Source of the DNA: Phaeoceros laevis
Taxonomy: Eukaryota > Anthocerotophyta > Anthocerotopsida > Notothyladales
NCBI GenBank assembly: GCA_049999765.1
Contig: JBNGIQ010009531.1
Span: 1 to 40,642 of the forward strand
Direction: 5' to 3'
DNA length: 40,642 nucleotides
Part shown: one piece after another, positions 29,001-40,590 of the stretch
How the letters are laid out: every line of letters begins with the position of its first letter
Position numbering within the stretch: the first letter of the stretch is position 1
Notes under the pieces: model-generated
Told to the model about the DNA's origin: nothing
What the model saw: only the letters and a program-made list of their open reading frames with translations
Databases searched by the model: none
Position numbers and translations under genes: made by a program

Positions 29001-31112
29001 TAAACCTTGGTAGGGGCAAAGGCCTTCACAACAGATGTGTTCGGCACGTGTGGTCCTCGGCAAAGATCAACAAGAGGTCCACATCGGTATACAGTGATAG
29101 TTTTGTCCTCTGGTAACTCTTGGATAATTTCAACCTGAAAGGACCAGGCCTACCTTTCATGGCACCAGACATGCAACAAATTGCATCTTAACAGTGATTT
29201 TCTGAATCACAGAGAGTATAAAAGGATGTTCATACCTTAAACGGATTCTCTGCAAATATATCAAGTGCTTGTTTTCTTGAGACTTCAATTCGTTCGAACG
29301 GCTGCTTCTCCTGCAAGCCACAACAAAGAGCAAGAAACCTTGTCAGCACAGAGTTTCTGGATCGATACCAAGCCCAACTTGAGCAGTAGTGGCGCCTTCC
29401 CAACCAAAGCACTGACCTGCACAGCCTTTTCAGCTTGTAACTTGATGGGCTCGAGATCCTCTTCATTCAGTGTAGTTTCTCCATAAAAGGCATCGTAATA
29501 AAAACCCTGGCAAAGAAAATACAATCAGGCATGCGCTGTTTCATACCTGCTCCTTATCCTATACCAGCGACCTAGCTGCATTGATTTAACCAACTTATGC
29601 ACACAAACCTCAGTTCTGGTTGTGCAAGGCCCGATGCAAAGTTTGCAGTCATAAACATTTTCCAATGCCTGCAGCGATGAGGATTACACCTGTCACATCC
29701 AACTCCTGGGCGTTCCTCTGCCCCAACTAGGTTTCTAATCAACCCTTACACATGTAAGTCTGCCAAACGACATCAGTGCCACTAGAGCCAATGGCAAAAG
29801 TCACGGAGCTCCAGGAGCTCCTAGCCCCTGGAAGTTCCATTGCAAGCCCAAGAGGGGTGCGGGGTGCAAGTCATTAACAGCAAAGCATTTCCAGGTTGCA
29901 TTCCGGTTCTCCACGTGTTTCAATGAGCAAAAGGAGTCCATTACCCAACTGGTTCTGCATCTCAACTCTGATCACTAGATTTTCCTGGCAGCCGCCAGCA
30001 CAGGGCTACAGCATTTTCATCCATTGTCCGGAATCTAAGATATGCAGTACAATGACTAAGCAAATACCAAATTACAACTGTATACATACCTGACCAAGTA
30101 TGTGAGCACTTGAATGCCAAAAGGTGTCTCGTCCTTCTTTGTGGTCGAAGGTAAATATTTTCAGCTTGCAATCCCCCTGTAAAGGCCTAGCCATATCCCA
30201 CAGTTCGCCATCAACCTGCATGAGAAGACCGAATGGACCACCTTCAGTTGCTAGGCAAGGCGTATGATTGAGATCCAAGATGAGAAATCTCCCCCTGCAT
30301 ACATTGAGATTGAAAATCGAATTGGAAAAGAGTTCTAGCAACCCCTCGGATCTGCGTGGTAAGTATCCTTATTTGAAATTCTTCTTGTTCAGAGCTTTGT
30401 TGGATCACAGAGCTCAAATTCCTCACACAGAATTTCGAGAGGTGGCAAAGGGACACGGAACATCCCCATCAGTTGCAAAAACCCAGAGCACTGACCGGAC
30501 TAAAGCACAGCCCTAGCGGAAGCCTGTGGACTATTAGCAAGAAAGTTTTTCTCTAGAGGTGCCGGGGGTCAAAATGCAAAGCCCAGCTGCCATATTATTG
30601 CCTAAAAAATCCAGCACCAGTCACAGCATTTGAAGACTGGAAACCAACCTCAGCGATGAGAGCAGAATTCGCCAGTTGTTTGGAGATTTCCTTCGCTATG
30701 TCGAAAGGCGATGTGCGCAATTTGCTTCCATTTCGCACAGAACCATCAGGAAGTGTGATCCTACAGAGCATAAAAGAACAGGCATCATCCTGATTGCTCG
30801 CAGTGCCCTTCCTGCTGTGCGCAACAGGATAGAAAAAGCGCGAATTAGTTGCCACAGATGAAACGCAACATACTGGATGGGATCTCCACCAATTTTCTGC
30901 ATCTCTTCATTTTTCTGCTTCTGGATTTCTTCAAACATCCGAATCCTCTTCTGCTGAACTACACTCAAAACTGTGGGTTCAGCAGTACAAACTGTGGACC
31001 CTCCTTTCTTCCCAGCCGTCTTGCCTCCTTTGCCAGCCTTTGCAGGTTTCACATCGCCATTGGCAGCTGGCTTTCCTGCTGCATTTGCCTCAGCGTCCAC
31101 CTCGTCAGCCAT
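26099..31112 (-). CDS. THRRS: threonyl-tRNA synthetase
   Basis: Twenty-one exons were traced, all GT-AG and in phase, giving 713 residues. Minus-strand exons: 31112-30874, 30760-30649, 30215-30090, 29668-29609, 29506-29417, 29310-29236, 29134-29006, 28920-28831, 28678-28590, 28463-28367, 28259-28173, 28082-27998, 27895-27801, 27605-27573, 27432-27346, 27248-27156, 27057-26965, 26839-26618, 26525-26454, 26348-26277, 26194-26099. It charges tRNA-Thr. A Lys/Ala-rich N-terminus is followed by a TGS domain (about 80-140). The editing domain has HSSAH (151-155) and CRGPH (259-263). The class II core has MNCPGHC, a motif 2 loop around LHRNE, motif 3 GSVERMFA, and the anticodon domain. Zinc ligands Cys411, His462 and His588 are spaced 51 and 126, exactly as in the bacterial enzyme (334, 385, 511). 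Length matches the plant cytosolic/mitochondrial enzyme (about 709). No clear transit peptide is seen from this start. Confidence 0.96.
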
Positions 31113-31336
31113 CAGAGACCAAGCAAAAGCTTCCTGCTACAGCGTCTGATCAGCAACCAAGACACCACGTCGTAGCAGACTGTAGGCTGCTACAAGTTTC
31201 TTTCCCGTTTCGGCGTGTCAAGTAGGGCTACCACTCTAGACTAGTAGTTCGAACAAAATAGGCTCAGCACAACTTGGCGCCAGAAGTGTACAACTGTGAC
31301 CATCTCAGTTCAGTTGGTTCCTGAAGAGGTTGAGCC
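31113..31336. promoter_or_regulatory. putative bidirectional promoter
   Basis: Only 224 bp separate the start codons of the synthetase (minus) and the MYB gene (plus). No TATA box is seen. TTTCCCGTTTCGGCG near 31201-31216 resembles, imperfectly, an E2F site (TTTCCCGC). Confidence 0.6.
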
Positions 31337-34300
31337 ATGGCGTCGTCCTACCAAAGCGATGACGACGACGACGATGATAATATTGGCCTGGATGACGAAT
31401 TCTTCAAGCAGATGGAAGCTCTGAAACATGCTTGTCAGCTAAGGGATCATAACGACGCAAGTGAGGCATCCGATTCATCCAGCGATGAATTTGAAGATTC
31501 CGATGATGAAGTGTTGCGTTCTATTCAAAAGAAGTTCAACTCCTTTTCCAGCACAAGTCTTGGATCTCAAGCACCAGGTCACGAAACAGATGATGAAGAG
31601 GATGAGGACTCAATTCTTCGATCGGTGCAGAGATTTTGTGGTAGTTTAGGTGTAGAAAGTGTTGGGCCCGCTGAGAGCCAAGGTTTTGAGCAGTCTGTGC
31701 CTCAATATGGCGCCCTCTTCAATGCCCTGAACCAAAACCGCAGCTGTCAAAGACTGTTGCGGAGTTTGATGCACCAGGTCGAGTTGAAGCAAGCCGAGAA
31801 TAAAGTCCTACAAAAGCGTGTCAAATCTGCTATCGGGGCTGAAAGGAGTTGCAAGAGAAGATCTGCCGGGCTTTTTAGCAACAAGCTTTCAAATCCAATA
31901 TTGACTTTCATGTCAAATCTCAAACGGAGAGTTTCTCGGAAGCCTTATGAAGCTGTGAGTTCTGCTTCTCCATGGTTTGTCAATTCTGTCCCTGCATTGT
32001 GCCTTACTTATGAGGACCACCTTTTGCCAGCCAGCAGATGCTCCATCAAGTGCTCCTGCCGAAAATCCTGATGTTGCGAAGTTCAGAATGTTAAAAGAAA
32101 AGCGACCAGTGGCCTTTGTGGAGAAGAAATGGACAGCTGAGGAGAAAGCCGAGCTAGCAAAAGGGGTAAAACAACAAATTCAAGAATTGCGTGTTCGTCG
32201 GGTGATGGAAAATATGGGGTACAGTTGGCTTGCCTAAGTGGTCTGAATTTTAGGTTGCATGTTTGGGAGGAGTGTCCGGTCTAATTTTTTCCTGGCATTT
32301 TCTTCAGCTCACGGGGTCTGCAAGATACATGCGCACTGGATGCCGAGATAAAAAGAATAGGGGAGGAAGTAGTTACTGCTCAAGATATTCAAGATGCTGT
32401 GCCAACAGTGGATTGGACTCATGTAGCTCGAGTTTATGTAGTCGGAAGGTCTCCAGCGGAATGCAAGTTGCAGTATGTTGACCCATTTTGACTGGCTTCA
32501 GAGACGCTTAGTGGGCATACAAATTTGCTTTCAGGTTTTTGCATCTTTTGTCTGAGTGCCAGCTTGTCTGTTACAGGTGGCTTAATTATGAAGACCCAAG
32601 CATAAACAAACGATCATGGTCCAAGCTCGAGGACAAAAAACTCCTTAAAATTGCACAGGAACACAATTGCAGATACTGGGACAGCATAGGACGACAGCTG
32701 GGTACGAACAGAACTCCAGCACAATGTCTGGCCCGATATCAACGGAGTCTCAATGCAAGCATCATGAAAAGCTCTTGGACAGAGGAAGAAGATAAGCAGC
32801 TTCGAGGGGCTGTTGCGCGTCTGGGGGAGAATGACTGGCAGACCGTCGCAGCAACTCTGGAGGGTCGAACTGGTCCACAGTGTTCCAACAGGTGGTATAA
32901 AGTCCTTCACCCGACTATTCAAAGGAAAGGGAGGTGGGATCTGGAAGAGGATAAGCGATTAAAGTGGGCCGTTTCAGTCTACGGTCCTCAAAAATGGCGT
33001 GTCATTGCGTCACATGTGCCAGGGCGAACGGATATTCAGTGCCGTGAGAGGTCCAAAGCATTTCTTCAACTTATATTCACTTTCAGCAATTACGTTGTTG
33101 ATAACCAGGTGAGTTACTTCGTGATCTTTGCTATCTTGCAGGTGGGTTAATGTCCTTGACCCTTCTGTCAACATTAGTCCTTGGACAACGGAGGAGGATG
33201 AAAAATTGGAAAAGCTTGTTGAAGCCCATGGACAGCACCGATGGGCCAAAGTTGCTAAAGGAATGGACCGTCGAACAGATAGCCAATGTTGGAGGTATCA
33301 CTGCCACTACCCTGGTTTCTTAACCAGTTGGCTTGAAGCCTTTCTAATCTCATCTTTGGCTTGCAGGGGTAGTTGGTTTCTCTGTTGATTCTAATATCTG
33401 GTTCATTAATTGGTGCAGACGCTGGAAGAATTTGCATCCTGAAAATCAAGCTTCCTTCCACCTTGACAATCAAATAAAAAAGGCAGCACTGCCTAGCAAC
33501 TGGGTTGGCCGAGTCAAGGAAAGACCAAAGTTGGGTGTGCAGGACTTTATCGCAGATGACTCACATATGAAGGCTCCGAAGCGGCGTCCTGGGCGCCCCA
33601 CTAAAAGTGGTGCAGCCAGGACCCTAAAAAGGAATAAAAAAGGAGACTCAGTGGACATTACCATGGCATCGAAGGAGGCTGGGACTACGTCAACAGTGCC
33701 TGTTAACTCTCAATCAGTAGATGAATTTGTTGGCCTTGTGCGCATGTTCGACAGCTTTTGCAAATATGCAAGTAAACTTAACCCAGACATTGGATCGCCC
33801 AGTTCTGCTGCGAATGCGGGCGTACAACTTGTTGCAGAATTGCAGGGAAGCAGTGGCGCAGGGGAAGAGCTGATTCCACTATCTCCATCTGTTGTAACAA
33901 GCCCTGTTAGGGGAGATGGAGCAGCTAATGTGGGGCATGACGAAAGTGTTTCTGTAAGTGATGCCGTGGATGCTCAGGTGGCAGCTGCAACCCGTGCTAT
34001 TCTTTCTTGGCCATTTGCACTTGGCATGGTAAGCTTGTGTGCCGCCACCAACAATGCATTAGTGAACAGAAAACGAAGGAGGAACTTAGCGAGGAACAAG
34101 GATGTCCAAGGTTCCACCAGTTTACCTGATAGTAGCTTGGTTTTTCAATTTGGGAAAAAGCAGTCAAAGATTGTTGTTGTTCCAGCCAGCAGCCAAGAGG
34201 AAAGTAGTGATGCTGTCCTTGGTAGTGAAGTAGGCCCTACAAGATCAGAAGCTTTAGACACTGACGCTGTGGAATCAACAAGATTCAGCAGACCACAAAC

Positions 34301-35027
34301 ACTAGTAAAGGTTTCCCTTGTGAAAGATGCAACCAGAAGGAGCAAGCCTCCGAAGAAAAAGAAGCGAGGAATTGAGGAAATAGTCAGCTCCCTTGCCACA
34401 GACAGCGTACCAGGTGAAACTACTGGAACCAACTCTGAGTCGGCTAACTTGCTCAGTGCAACACCTGAGATTGGAAGTAGAAACAGAAGAAGAAAGAGAG
34501 TCGGACCTCCTTGTGAGTTACCAGGACGAGATGAGGCAACTGACATGGTCTTAGCGTCAGAGTCCTTCGAGAGGCATGAAGCTAGAAAGAGGCATGGGAA
34601 AAACAATGGCACACTCCTTTCTTCAGAGCAATCTGACCAACAGGATGGAGGTACGCAGAATGGAACAGGCAAAAGGCGTAGAAAGCTAACATCAGTTGAA
34701 AGGGACGCAGATGACACCACTGAAGCAGCCTTGGCATCCGGGTCATTTCAGAGGAACGAAGCTCGGCAAAGACCTGGAAAAAATACTCCCACCCCCCTTC
34801 CTGCCCAGCAATCTGAGCAACAGGATCACATCAGTCAGAACGGAACAGGTAAAAGACATAGAACTGCTACCCTGCTCGAGAAGGATGAATCAAGGGAGAG
34901 ACATGGGAGAAGTAATGGCACACCCCTTCCTGCACAGCAACCTGAGCAACATGATGATTTCACTTGGAATGGAACAGGAAAAAGACGCAGAAAACCTACT
35001 CGCCGTTTGATCTCTTCAGATGGATAG
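31337..35027 (+). CDS. MYB4R1: 4.5-repeat MYB protein, SNAPC4/MYB4R1 type
   Basis: Six exons, 31337-31954, 32031-32218, 32308-32472, 32577-33050, 33142-33294 and 33419-35027, join in phase to 1068 residues. The N-terminus is acidic (DDDDDDD) with a coiled region, and exon 2 has EKKWTAEEKAELAKGV. A half MYB repeat (DWTHVARVYVVGRSPAECKL) is followed by four full ones: RSWSKLEDKKLL, SSWTEEEDKQL, GRWDLEEDKRL and SPWTTEEDEKL, between about residues 300 and 535. This arrangement is that of the large SNAPc subunit, which binds the proximal sequence element of snRNA genes in the nucleus. The long C-terminal tail holds an AT-hook-like RRPGRPTKSG, basic clusters (KKKKR) and a 60-residue repeat. Divergent from the synthetase gene. 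Confidence 0.92.
34527..35012 (+). repeat. coding tandem repeat, 180-bp unit
   Basis: Units 34527-34706 and 34707-34886 each encode 60 residues with the pattern SF-R-EAR-R-GKN, then EQSDQQD or QQSEQQD, then NGTGKRRRK. A third shortened unit (34887-35012) lacks about 16 residues. The repeat has four to five basic and Gln-rich blocks at the C-terminus of the MYB protein. Confidence 0.9.
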
Positions 35028-36131
35028 CTAGCTTGAGCTAGCTTTGGTTTTAATCTTTTATTCAGTAGGTGTTGTATCCTGACTTGGCAACAGCTGTCTG
35101 ATTTGGGTACTACCATCTGATTTGTGTACTACCACTGATGCTGCGAAGATCGCCTTGTTTGAGTGAAGGGGAACAACGTGGATGACTTTTGGCCGCTAAT
35201 TTTATTTCCTGAATCGAGGGTACCATGGACTTTGAGTGCAAGCTGCCGAGCCTATGTCCTCACAATTCAGCAAGAATGTACAAGTTGGAAGCATATTCTT
35301 TAGAGCAAGATAAGGTTGGTTTTTCTTCATACAGCTACTGAAGATTTGGTGTTAGATTTCAAGCAGTGACACGTTTTATTGTGAACAGATTCGAGGTCAG
35401 GATTCTCTAGGTGGGTTTTTGAATGTTGACGAGTCGACAAAGTATGAAAGGGAGGACCAGGCGTGGCATATTTCCTCACGTTTGACAGCTTCGACGAAAT
35501 TGTCAACATTTACATCATCAACTTCATGGCAAAGCCGCAATGTTCAACTGGAAATCCAGTGTGTCATACTATGACAACTTTCGGTCTGAGGTAGTTGTCT
35601 CAGCTCAGAAGCCCGCTTTATGGCATTTTCTTCAATCTCGAAAGCAAAACGAGGATATTGGTGAATGGCACAAGGCTTCTGGGTTCCTGGGTAACTCCTT
35701 TTGTGCACAACTATCTCTTGGTTTGCAACACGAACTCGGTGACAAAACAGTGAGTATGGCCAGTCTAGGTTTGAAGCTCTCGGTGCAGGATTTTGCTTCT
35801 TGCCTCTGTCTAGCAATGATAGCGAGGCGGAAGAAACTACTCCTGTATCTGCGTAGTACCGATCTCTCATCACTAAACTGGTCATACGGGAATTGAAAAG
35901 GCCGCTTAAGGACTGCATGGCCGAGGACCATCATCCCTTTGCAAGGCTTTGCACGGCTTGCATGGACAACGTCATGGAACTGGAATGAGTACCTGTGGCA
36001 AATCTCGACATAGGGATTAGACGTAGACATTGTCAGGAGCGTTGTCAGCTCGGTGTGAACCGGGCCTAATAAGAAACAGTTCCGGCAGCATGGATTCTTG
36101 TGTAGGTGGTTTTATTATTTGCGGTGCGTAG
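35028..36131. other. convergent intergenic between MYB and Ku80 genes
   Basis: Both neighbours end here. An open frame of 118 codons (35540-35896, plus) and an antisense one of 124 codons overlap, and neither resembles a known protein. No repeat is recognised. Confidence 0.4.
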
Positions 36132-39100
36132 TTACATTGCCTCGTCTAAGAGGGCATCCATCTCATCAACGTCGTCCTCAAACTCATCTTTTACCACTAA
36201 CGGTTCTCCATTACCGACTAGGAATCCTTTGGCGGCTGCTTCCGACACGTCACTGGCAGAAAAAAAGCGATGCATCAGGGACATTGACCATTAGATCCAC
36301 GCTCTTCGACCACCAGTACGAAAGGTACAATTCATAATTACCTCGCAGGTGTTTCATCCGAGCTGATCAGCGTGATACCTTCTGTAACAACTCTGTCCCA
36401 AAAGTCACCGAGCCTCTTTCCTCGACACTTGGTAGACAATTCTCGAAGGTAGCTGTTGAACTCCGACGGCTCCTGAAACAAGCGTGTAATCCATCAGTAC
36501 GAAGTCCTTTCCGGTGCAGTGTACTCTCTGTACGTCGTTTTCTTGATTTCTTGATAGGAGTCTTACTTCTTCTGTGACGCATCCAGACCTTAGCGCGGCG
36601 ATGCATGAGAGGGCTTTTTCGTAAGTGTTTCCCTTGTACGCAGTCTCGAGAAGGTCATCGATGACCTTCTTCATCCCAATAATTCCTGTCAAAACAAACT
36701 GGTCGCCGTCCCTCCTTGCCAGGAGTGCCTGAAAGTCTTGGACTGGAGAGATACGACCAACTTCGTCCACCTTTCTATGTGTAAGGCTGTCAAAAGACAA
36801 TTCGCTTTGAATGTCCCCATTTGCTGCCACGGCATCATCTTCAGCAGCATTGACGTTATCTGCAGCATCGGAGATCCCTTCCCTCCAAAACCTGTGCTCC
36901 CCTTTCTGCAAGGACAGACACACAGCCGAAGTGTTAGGACACACAGTGCTAAGTCAGAGAGGATTTAAAAAAACTCGATACTCACAATACAAGAGCCACA
37001 TGAATATGCTAGCTCAGCTGGAGTATCATGAACTGACTATCTTCGAGACATTGCAGGCGGTGATGTCACTAACAAAACAGTGGGCATAAATGCTAAACCA
37101 AAATGCTTTGATCCAGTGTAGGGATGGCGATAAGAAACAACGCACCTGGACCTTGGCCGTTAGTGTGAACTTATCACAAAATTGATTTAGTGCCTGCTGA
37201 GCCTTCTTCAGCAACCTAGGATCTGGCTCTGTTACTTTCCTCAGAGGCTCATACACTGGTGGAACTGGCGCTTTTGCATCCAACAACCTTGAATGCACAA
37301 AGGAGTAGAAGCGCTGACAACAGTCCAGAGTAACTCAAGATCAGATCAACATGCTTCATTAGCTCAGACGATTGTGACTTGTTGCCAGCAGAATATTAGC
37401 CACACAAGTCCGAATAGGAAGAGCACATCTGCTACTCCTGTCCTTGCTACCCAGCAGGAAGTTGATCCATCTCTCCACACTCTCATCGTCCATGCAGATG
37501 TGCAAAAGAGATAAAAAAATCCCAGTTTGACAAGATGCATTTAGCGGTATTCATAACCACAGCAAGGATGTGAACCTTACCACCAAAATGGGATTACATG
37601 TCTTCTCAGGCTGCAAAGAGTCCTCTACAGAGCTCAAATCCAGCATTTCTACCAAATTGTCTGCCGCAGCCTCCTGAGATGAAGATGGCTGCTGAAAGGC
37701 AGGACGATTCGTGAACGAGTTGAATGTGTACTCTCGTATATCCTCTGCAAAAGGAACTTCGTTGAAGTAAAAAGCATCTGCCTGAGGAAAACATCATTGG
37801 TGAAAAGTTGTCAGGAATTGCGAGAATATAGAGCAGCATGGCTACAGAGTATAGCACAAAAGCCTGGCAAGATAAGCACTTGATGCATATTCTTCACATA
37901 GCCCACCAAAAGGAAGTTGTCATTCCGGCGATCACAAGCCTGCAAGTTTAGATGGACCAAAACTTACAGATTGATCATTGAAGGCAAGGGCAGATGTCAA
38001 CACCCCAATTACGACATTTGCTTGTCCCTGTCTCCAAACACATCGGACAAGTGCAACCATCTCTGTGTTCTCCATTGCTCTAACCAGGGCTGATATTGCC
38101 AAAGCAGATTTGGTGTTTCCCGGTTCTGGAATGAAAAGCTTTGTATCTTTCATGTAATAGTGTCTGCATATGGCCCAGAATTATGGGTGGGGGGGATGGT
38201 TTGCATGTAACGACAGCATGAAGCAAGGACTTAGTGGCTATGAATGCAGAATTTGGCGGTTCATTGTAGGCAGTGTCACTTCACCTTGGAATGGTTGAGG
38301 CAGTTACAAACCCAAGAAGCATTATCCCCTTTTCTGTGACCAGCTTGACCGAGTCTGCCACTTTGACTGTGTCAACTACAGCTTTGTCCATGGGGATGTT
38401 GTTTGTACCATACTTGTACGCTTTCATTCTCTGATCGGGAGGAATCAAAATGCTGGGATCCAAGCTGCTCTTATACTCAACATCCATCTTGACATCCCGG
38501 GTTGCATAGGGGTCACTGACTGGTGCCTTGTCAGAAAACTTCTTGAGCGTTGGTACTCTTTCTTGAGAAACCTTTTTGTATACCCAAACCTGCTTGAGCC
38601 AGCATCACTGGAGTTGTTGGGCGAGGATGTGGCTGTGTGAGCAGTTGAAACAATGCACAGATGTACAGAGCAGTAGGGAGGAACAAAGAAGAAGGTAGGA
38701 GTGCAATGAGTGAGGGAGCAATTGGAATTGCACAAACCTTAATTTTGAGTACAGGAGTGATCTCCAAATCACCCCTGTACAGGGTGGTTCCAGTCACCCG
38801 AGGCTTGATGGATGCCATGAGGGAGATATGGTCTGACAGAATCTCCATTTCTCCCTGAGACCTGGACGCCAATGCTTGCAAGAAGTGCTGATTCTCCAAT
38901 GGCATGTTCTTCTCTGCCTTGACTGTCTTATCATAGTCCTGTGAGGAAACATGGAGGACATCCAACTTGATCCCATGTTCGACCAGCCTATCACCAATGA
39001 GCTCCACTTGATCATGAAGTGTCCCTTGATGTGGATCTCGAAGAGGTGATTGCCCGTTTGTGATAAGAAGCAGACGCTTGAGCCCCTTTGCCGTTGTTGT

Positions 39101-39838
39101 TTCCAGCTGCTGCATGAACATATCCATACCCACAACCACAGCATCCAAAACTAGGTGCTCGGTTAAGGGCCATGAACATCAACAGCAGTTAGCAAGAGTT
39201 TGCACGAATCCTAGGCAGAAGCTGGGCAAGAGTAATCTGACTATAGACGGAGGTAATGCATTTCTAGCAGAGACAAAGCGCCAACTTTTTCATTCAGGTT
39301 GAGGATACAGTCTGCTGTCCGAGTTCCTGATGGAGGTTTGGCGAAAATAGTGGTGAGGTCATTATTGACCACTTGAATTTGGCGAGCAACGTCAATGTTG
39401 TTGTACCCGCCAAGCTGTTTGTTCAGGACATTGTTTGTGTCTGTAATCAAACAGGCAGGCCTTGGTCCTTCAAACTGTGCTGGTGACATCCACAACGAGT
39501 GCAAGCATTCCAGGAACGGAGAAATGCAAGGCATTGTCGTTGCTTACCCTCCGATCCGAAAAAAACAACACCAAGGGCGTCATGTTTCTGAGCAAGCAGC
39601 TGCGCAACATATACATGTAGTAACGCCACTGGTGTCGAGAGTGGGGCATCCACGGTAGAGCAAGCAAATCGAATTTTTAGCTAAAAATTCGGTGCGGTAT
39701 AGTACGGGCCGGAGGGCGGAAGCCACTTGCCTTGCGCTGTACCAACACTGCCACAGACTCAAAGATGACGTCCAGGTGAGGTCGCATTGTGGAGCTAACG
39801 TCAAGCAACAGCACCGCGGTTTCCCGAGACACCACCAT
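36132..39838 (-). CDS. KU80: Ku80 (DNA end-binding subunit)
   Basis: Eleven exons in phase give 721 residues. Minus-strand exons: 39838-39731, 39599-39548, 39440-39309, 39150-38738, 38589-38285, 38163-37968, 37781-37581, 37313-37146, 36905-36567, 36472-36342, 36252-36132. With Ku70 it forms the ring that loads on broken DNA ends for non-homologous joining and protects telomeres. A vWA domain starts VVSRETAVLLLDVSSTM (1-235). The beta-barrel includes LYRGDLEITPVLKIKVWVYKK, PDQRMKAYKYG and EPGNTKSALAISALVRAM. The C-terminal arm has EPDPRLL, and a helical Ku C-terminal domain covers about 560-680. The end is acidic, EFEDDVDEMDALLDEAM. Intron 1 aligns best with a GC donor (AAG/GCAAGT); the alternative GT donor would insert about nine residues. 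A Met 47 codons upstream is open but not supported by homology. Confidence 0.95.
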
Positions 39839-40110
39839 GATGGTCACAGGCGGCGGTAACCTTTGACAGATATAAGTGGAACAATTTGCACAAACTCGAG
39901 AGCTAGGCAAAATCTGCGGGGCAACTGCTGGCTTTGCCGTTGATGATTCAATGGTTAGTAGCAGCCCCTTGGAAGCCAAGGTTTATGACAACATCCCGTC
40001 GAAGAGAAGGGGAACCCTCAAGGCCGGTTTGCATTGAATTACCTGTTTTGTATCTGCGGGACAGACCAGGCAGATAACGTGGTGCCCAAGTCTTCGTGTT
40101 CCCGACTGAA
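39839..40110 (-). promoter_or_regulatory. Ku80 upstream region
   Basis: Immediately upstream of the Ku80 start. No TATA box is evident. Nothing further can be supported. Confidence 0.3.
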
Positions 40111-40181
40111 CTCGTTTTTGCAGGCTGCAGCGATGAGCCGGACACTCGTTTTTTCATCAGGCTACAGCGATGAGCCGGACA
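40111..40181. repeat. 34/37-bp tandem duplication upstream of Ku80
   Basis: Units 40111-40144 and 40145-40181 share CTCGTTTTT and CAGCGATGAGCCGGACA, the second with a 3-bp insertion. Confidence 0.9.
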
Positions 40182-40384
40182 CTCTCCTCTTGAGAATGTA
40201 CCCGTGGCCAGGGTAAATGACTGGGAAACGACAGGGGCGTTTCCTTCTGGGGGAAAATTGAATAAGAGAGGAGCGGGAAAAAAACGGTTTTTGGAAGGGT
40301 ACTAGTAGTAAGGTGATTATGGTTTTTAGCACACTCCACATTGGAATCGAACAGCCCGCCGGTCGAAATGACCGGCGACCGGGC

Positions 40385-40393
40385 AAACCCTAA
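40385..40393 (-). promoter_or_regulatory. telo-box motif
   Basis: AAACCCTAA on the plus strand, which is TTAGGGTTT in Ku80 orientation, about 550 bp upstream of its start. In plants this motif occurs in promoters of cell-cycle and ribosomal genes. A single copy this far away is weak evidence. Confidence 0.35.
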
Positions 40394-40435
40394 CTTAGCG
40401 TTTCCCGAAATGCGAAACGCCTGGCCGTGCAGCAG

Positions 40436-40590
40436 GACGCGGCCATGGTCTGCCAAGGCGGGCGCGGCCATGGCGACCCTGCCAGTGGCGCATGGCCATG
40501 GCCTGCAGGGGTGCGCGGCCATGGCGACTCCGTGAACAGGGCGCGGTCATCGCCTTCAGGGGCGCGCTGCCATGGCGCTAGCCTCATGCC
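40436..40590. repeat. degenerate GCGCGGCCATGG minisatellite
   Basis: About six imperfect units of 22-30 bp centred on GCGCGGCCATGGCGAC, with a CTGCCAG- or CTGCAGG-like part between. It is GC-rich. Overlapping open frames here on both strands are products of the repeat. Confidence 0.8.

Noticed and set aside
35540-35918. 118- and 124-codon overlapping frames between MYB and Ku80 genes
   Set aside because: No similarity, no neighbour support, and open frames on both strands at once; not enough for a gene call.
39839-39979. Longer Ku80 start 47 codons upstream
   Set aside because: The Ku80 family starts right at the SRE-VLLLD segment. The extension is Cys/Pro-rich without similarity.
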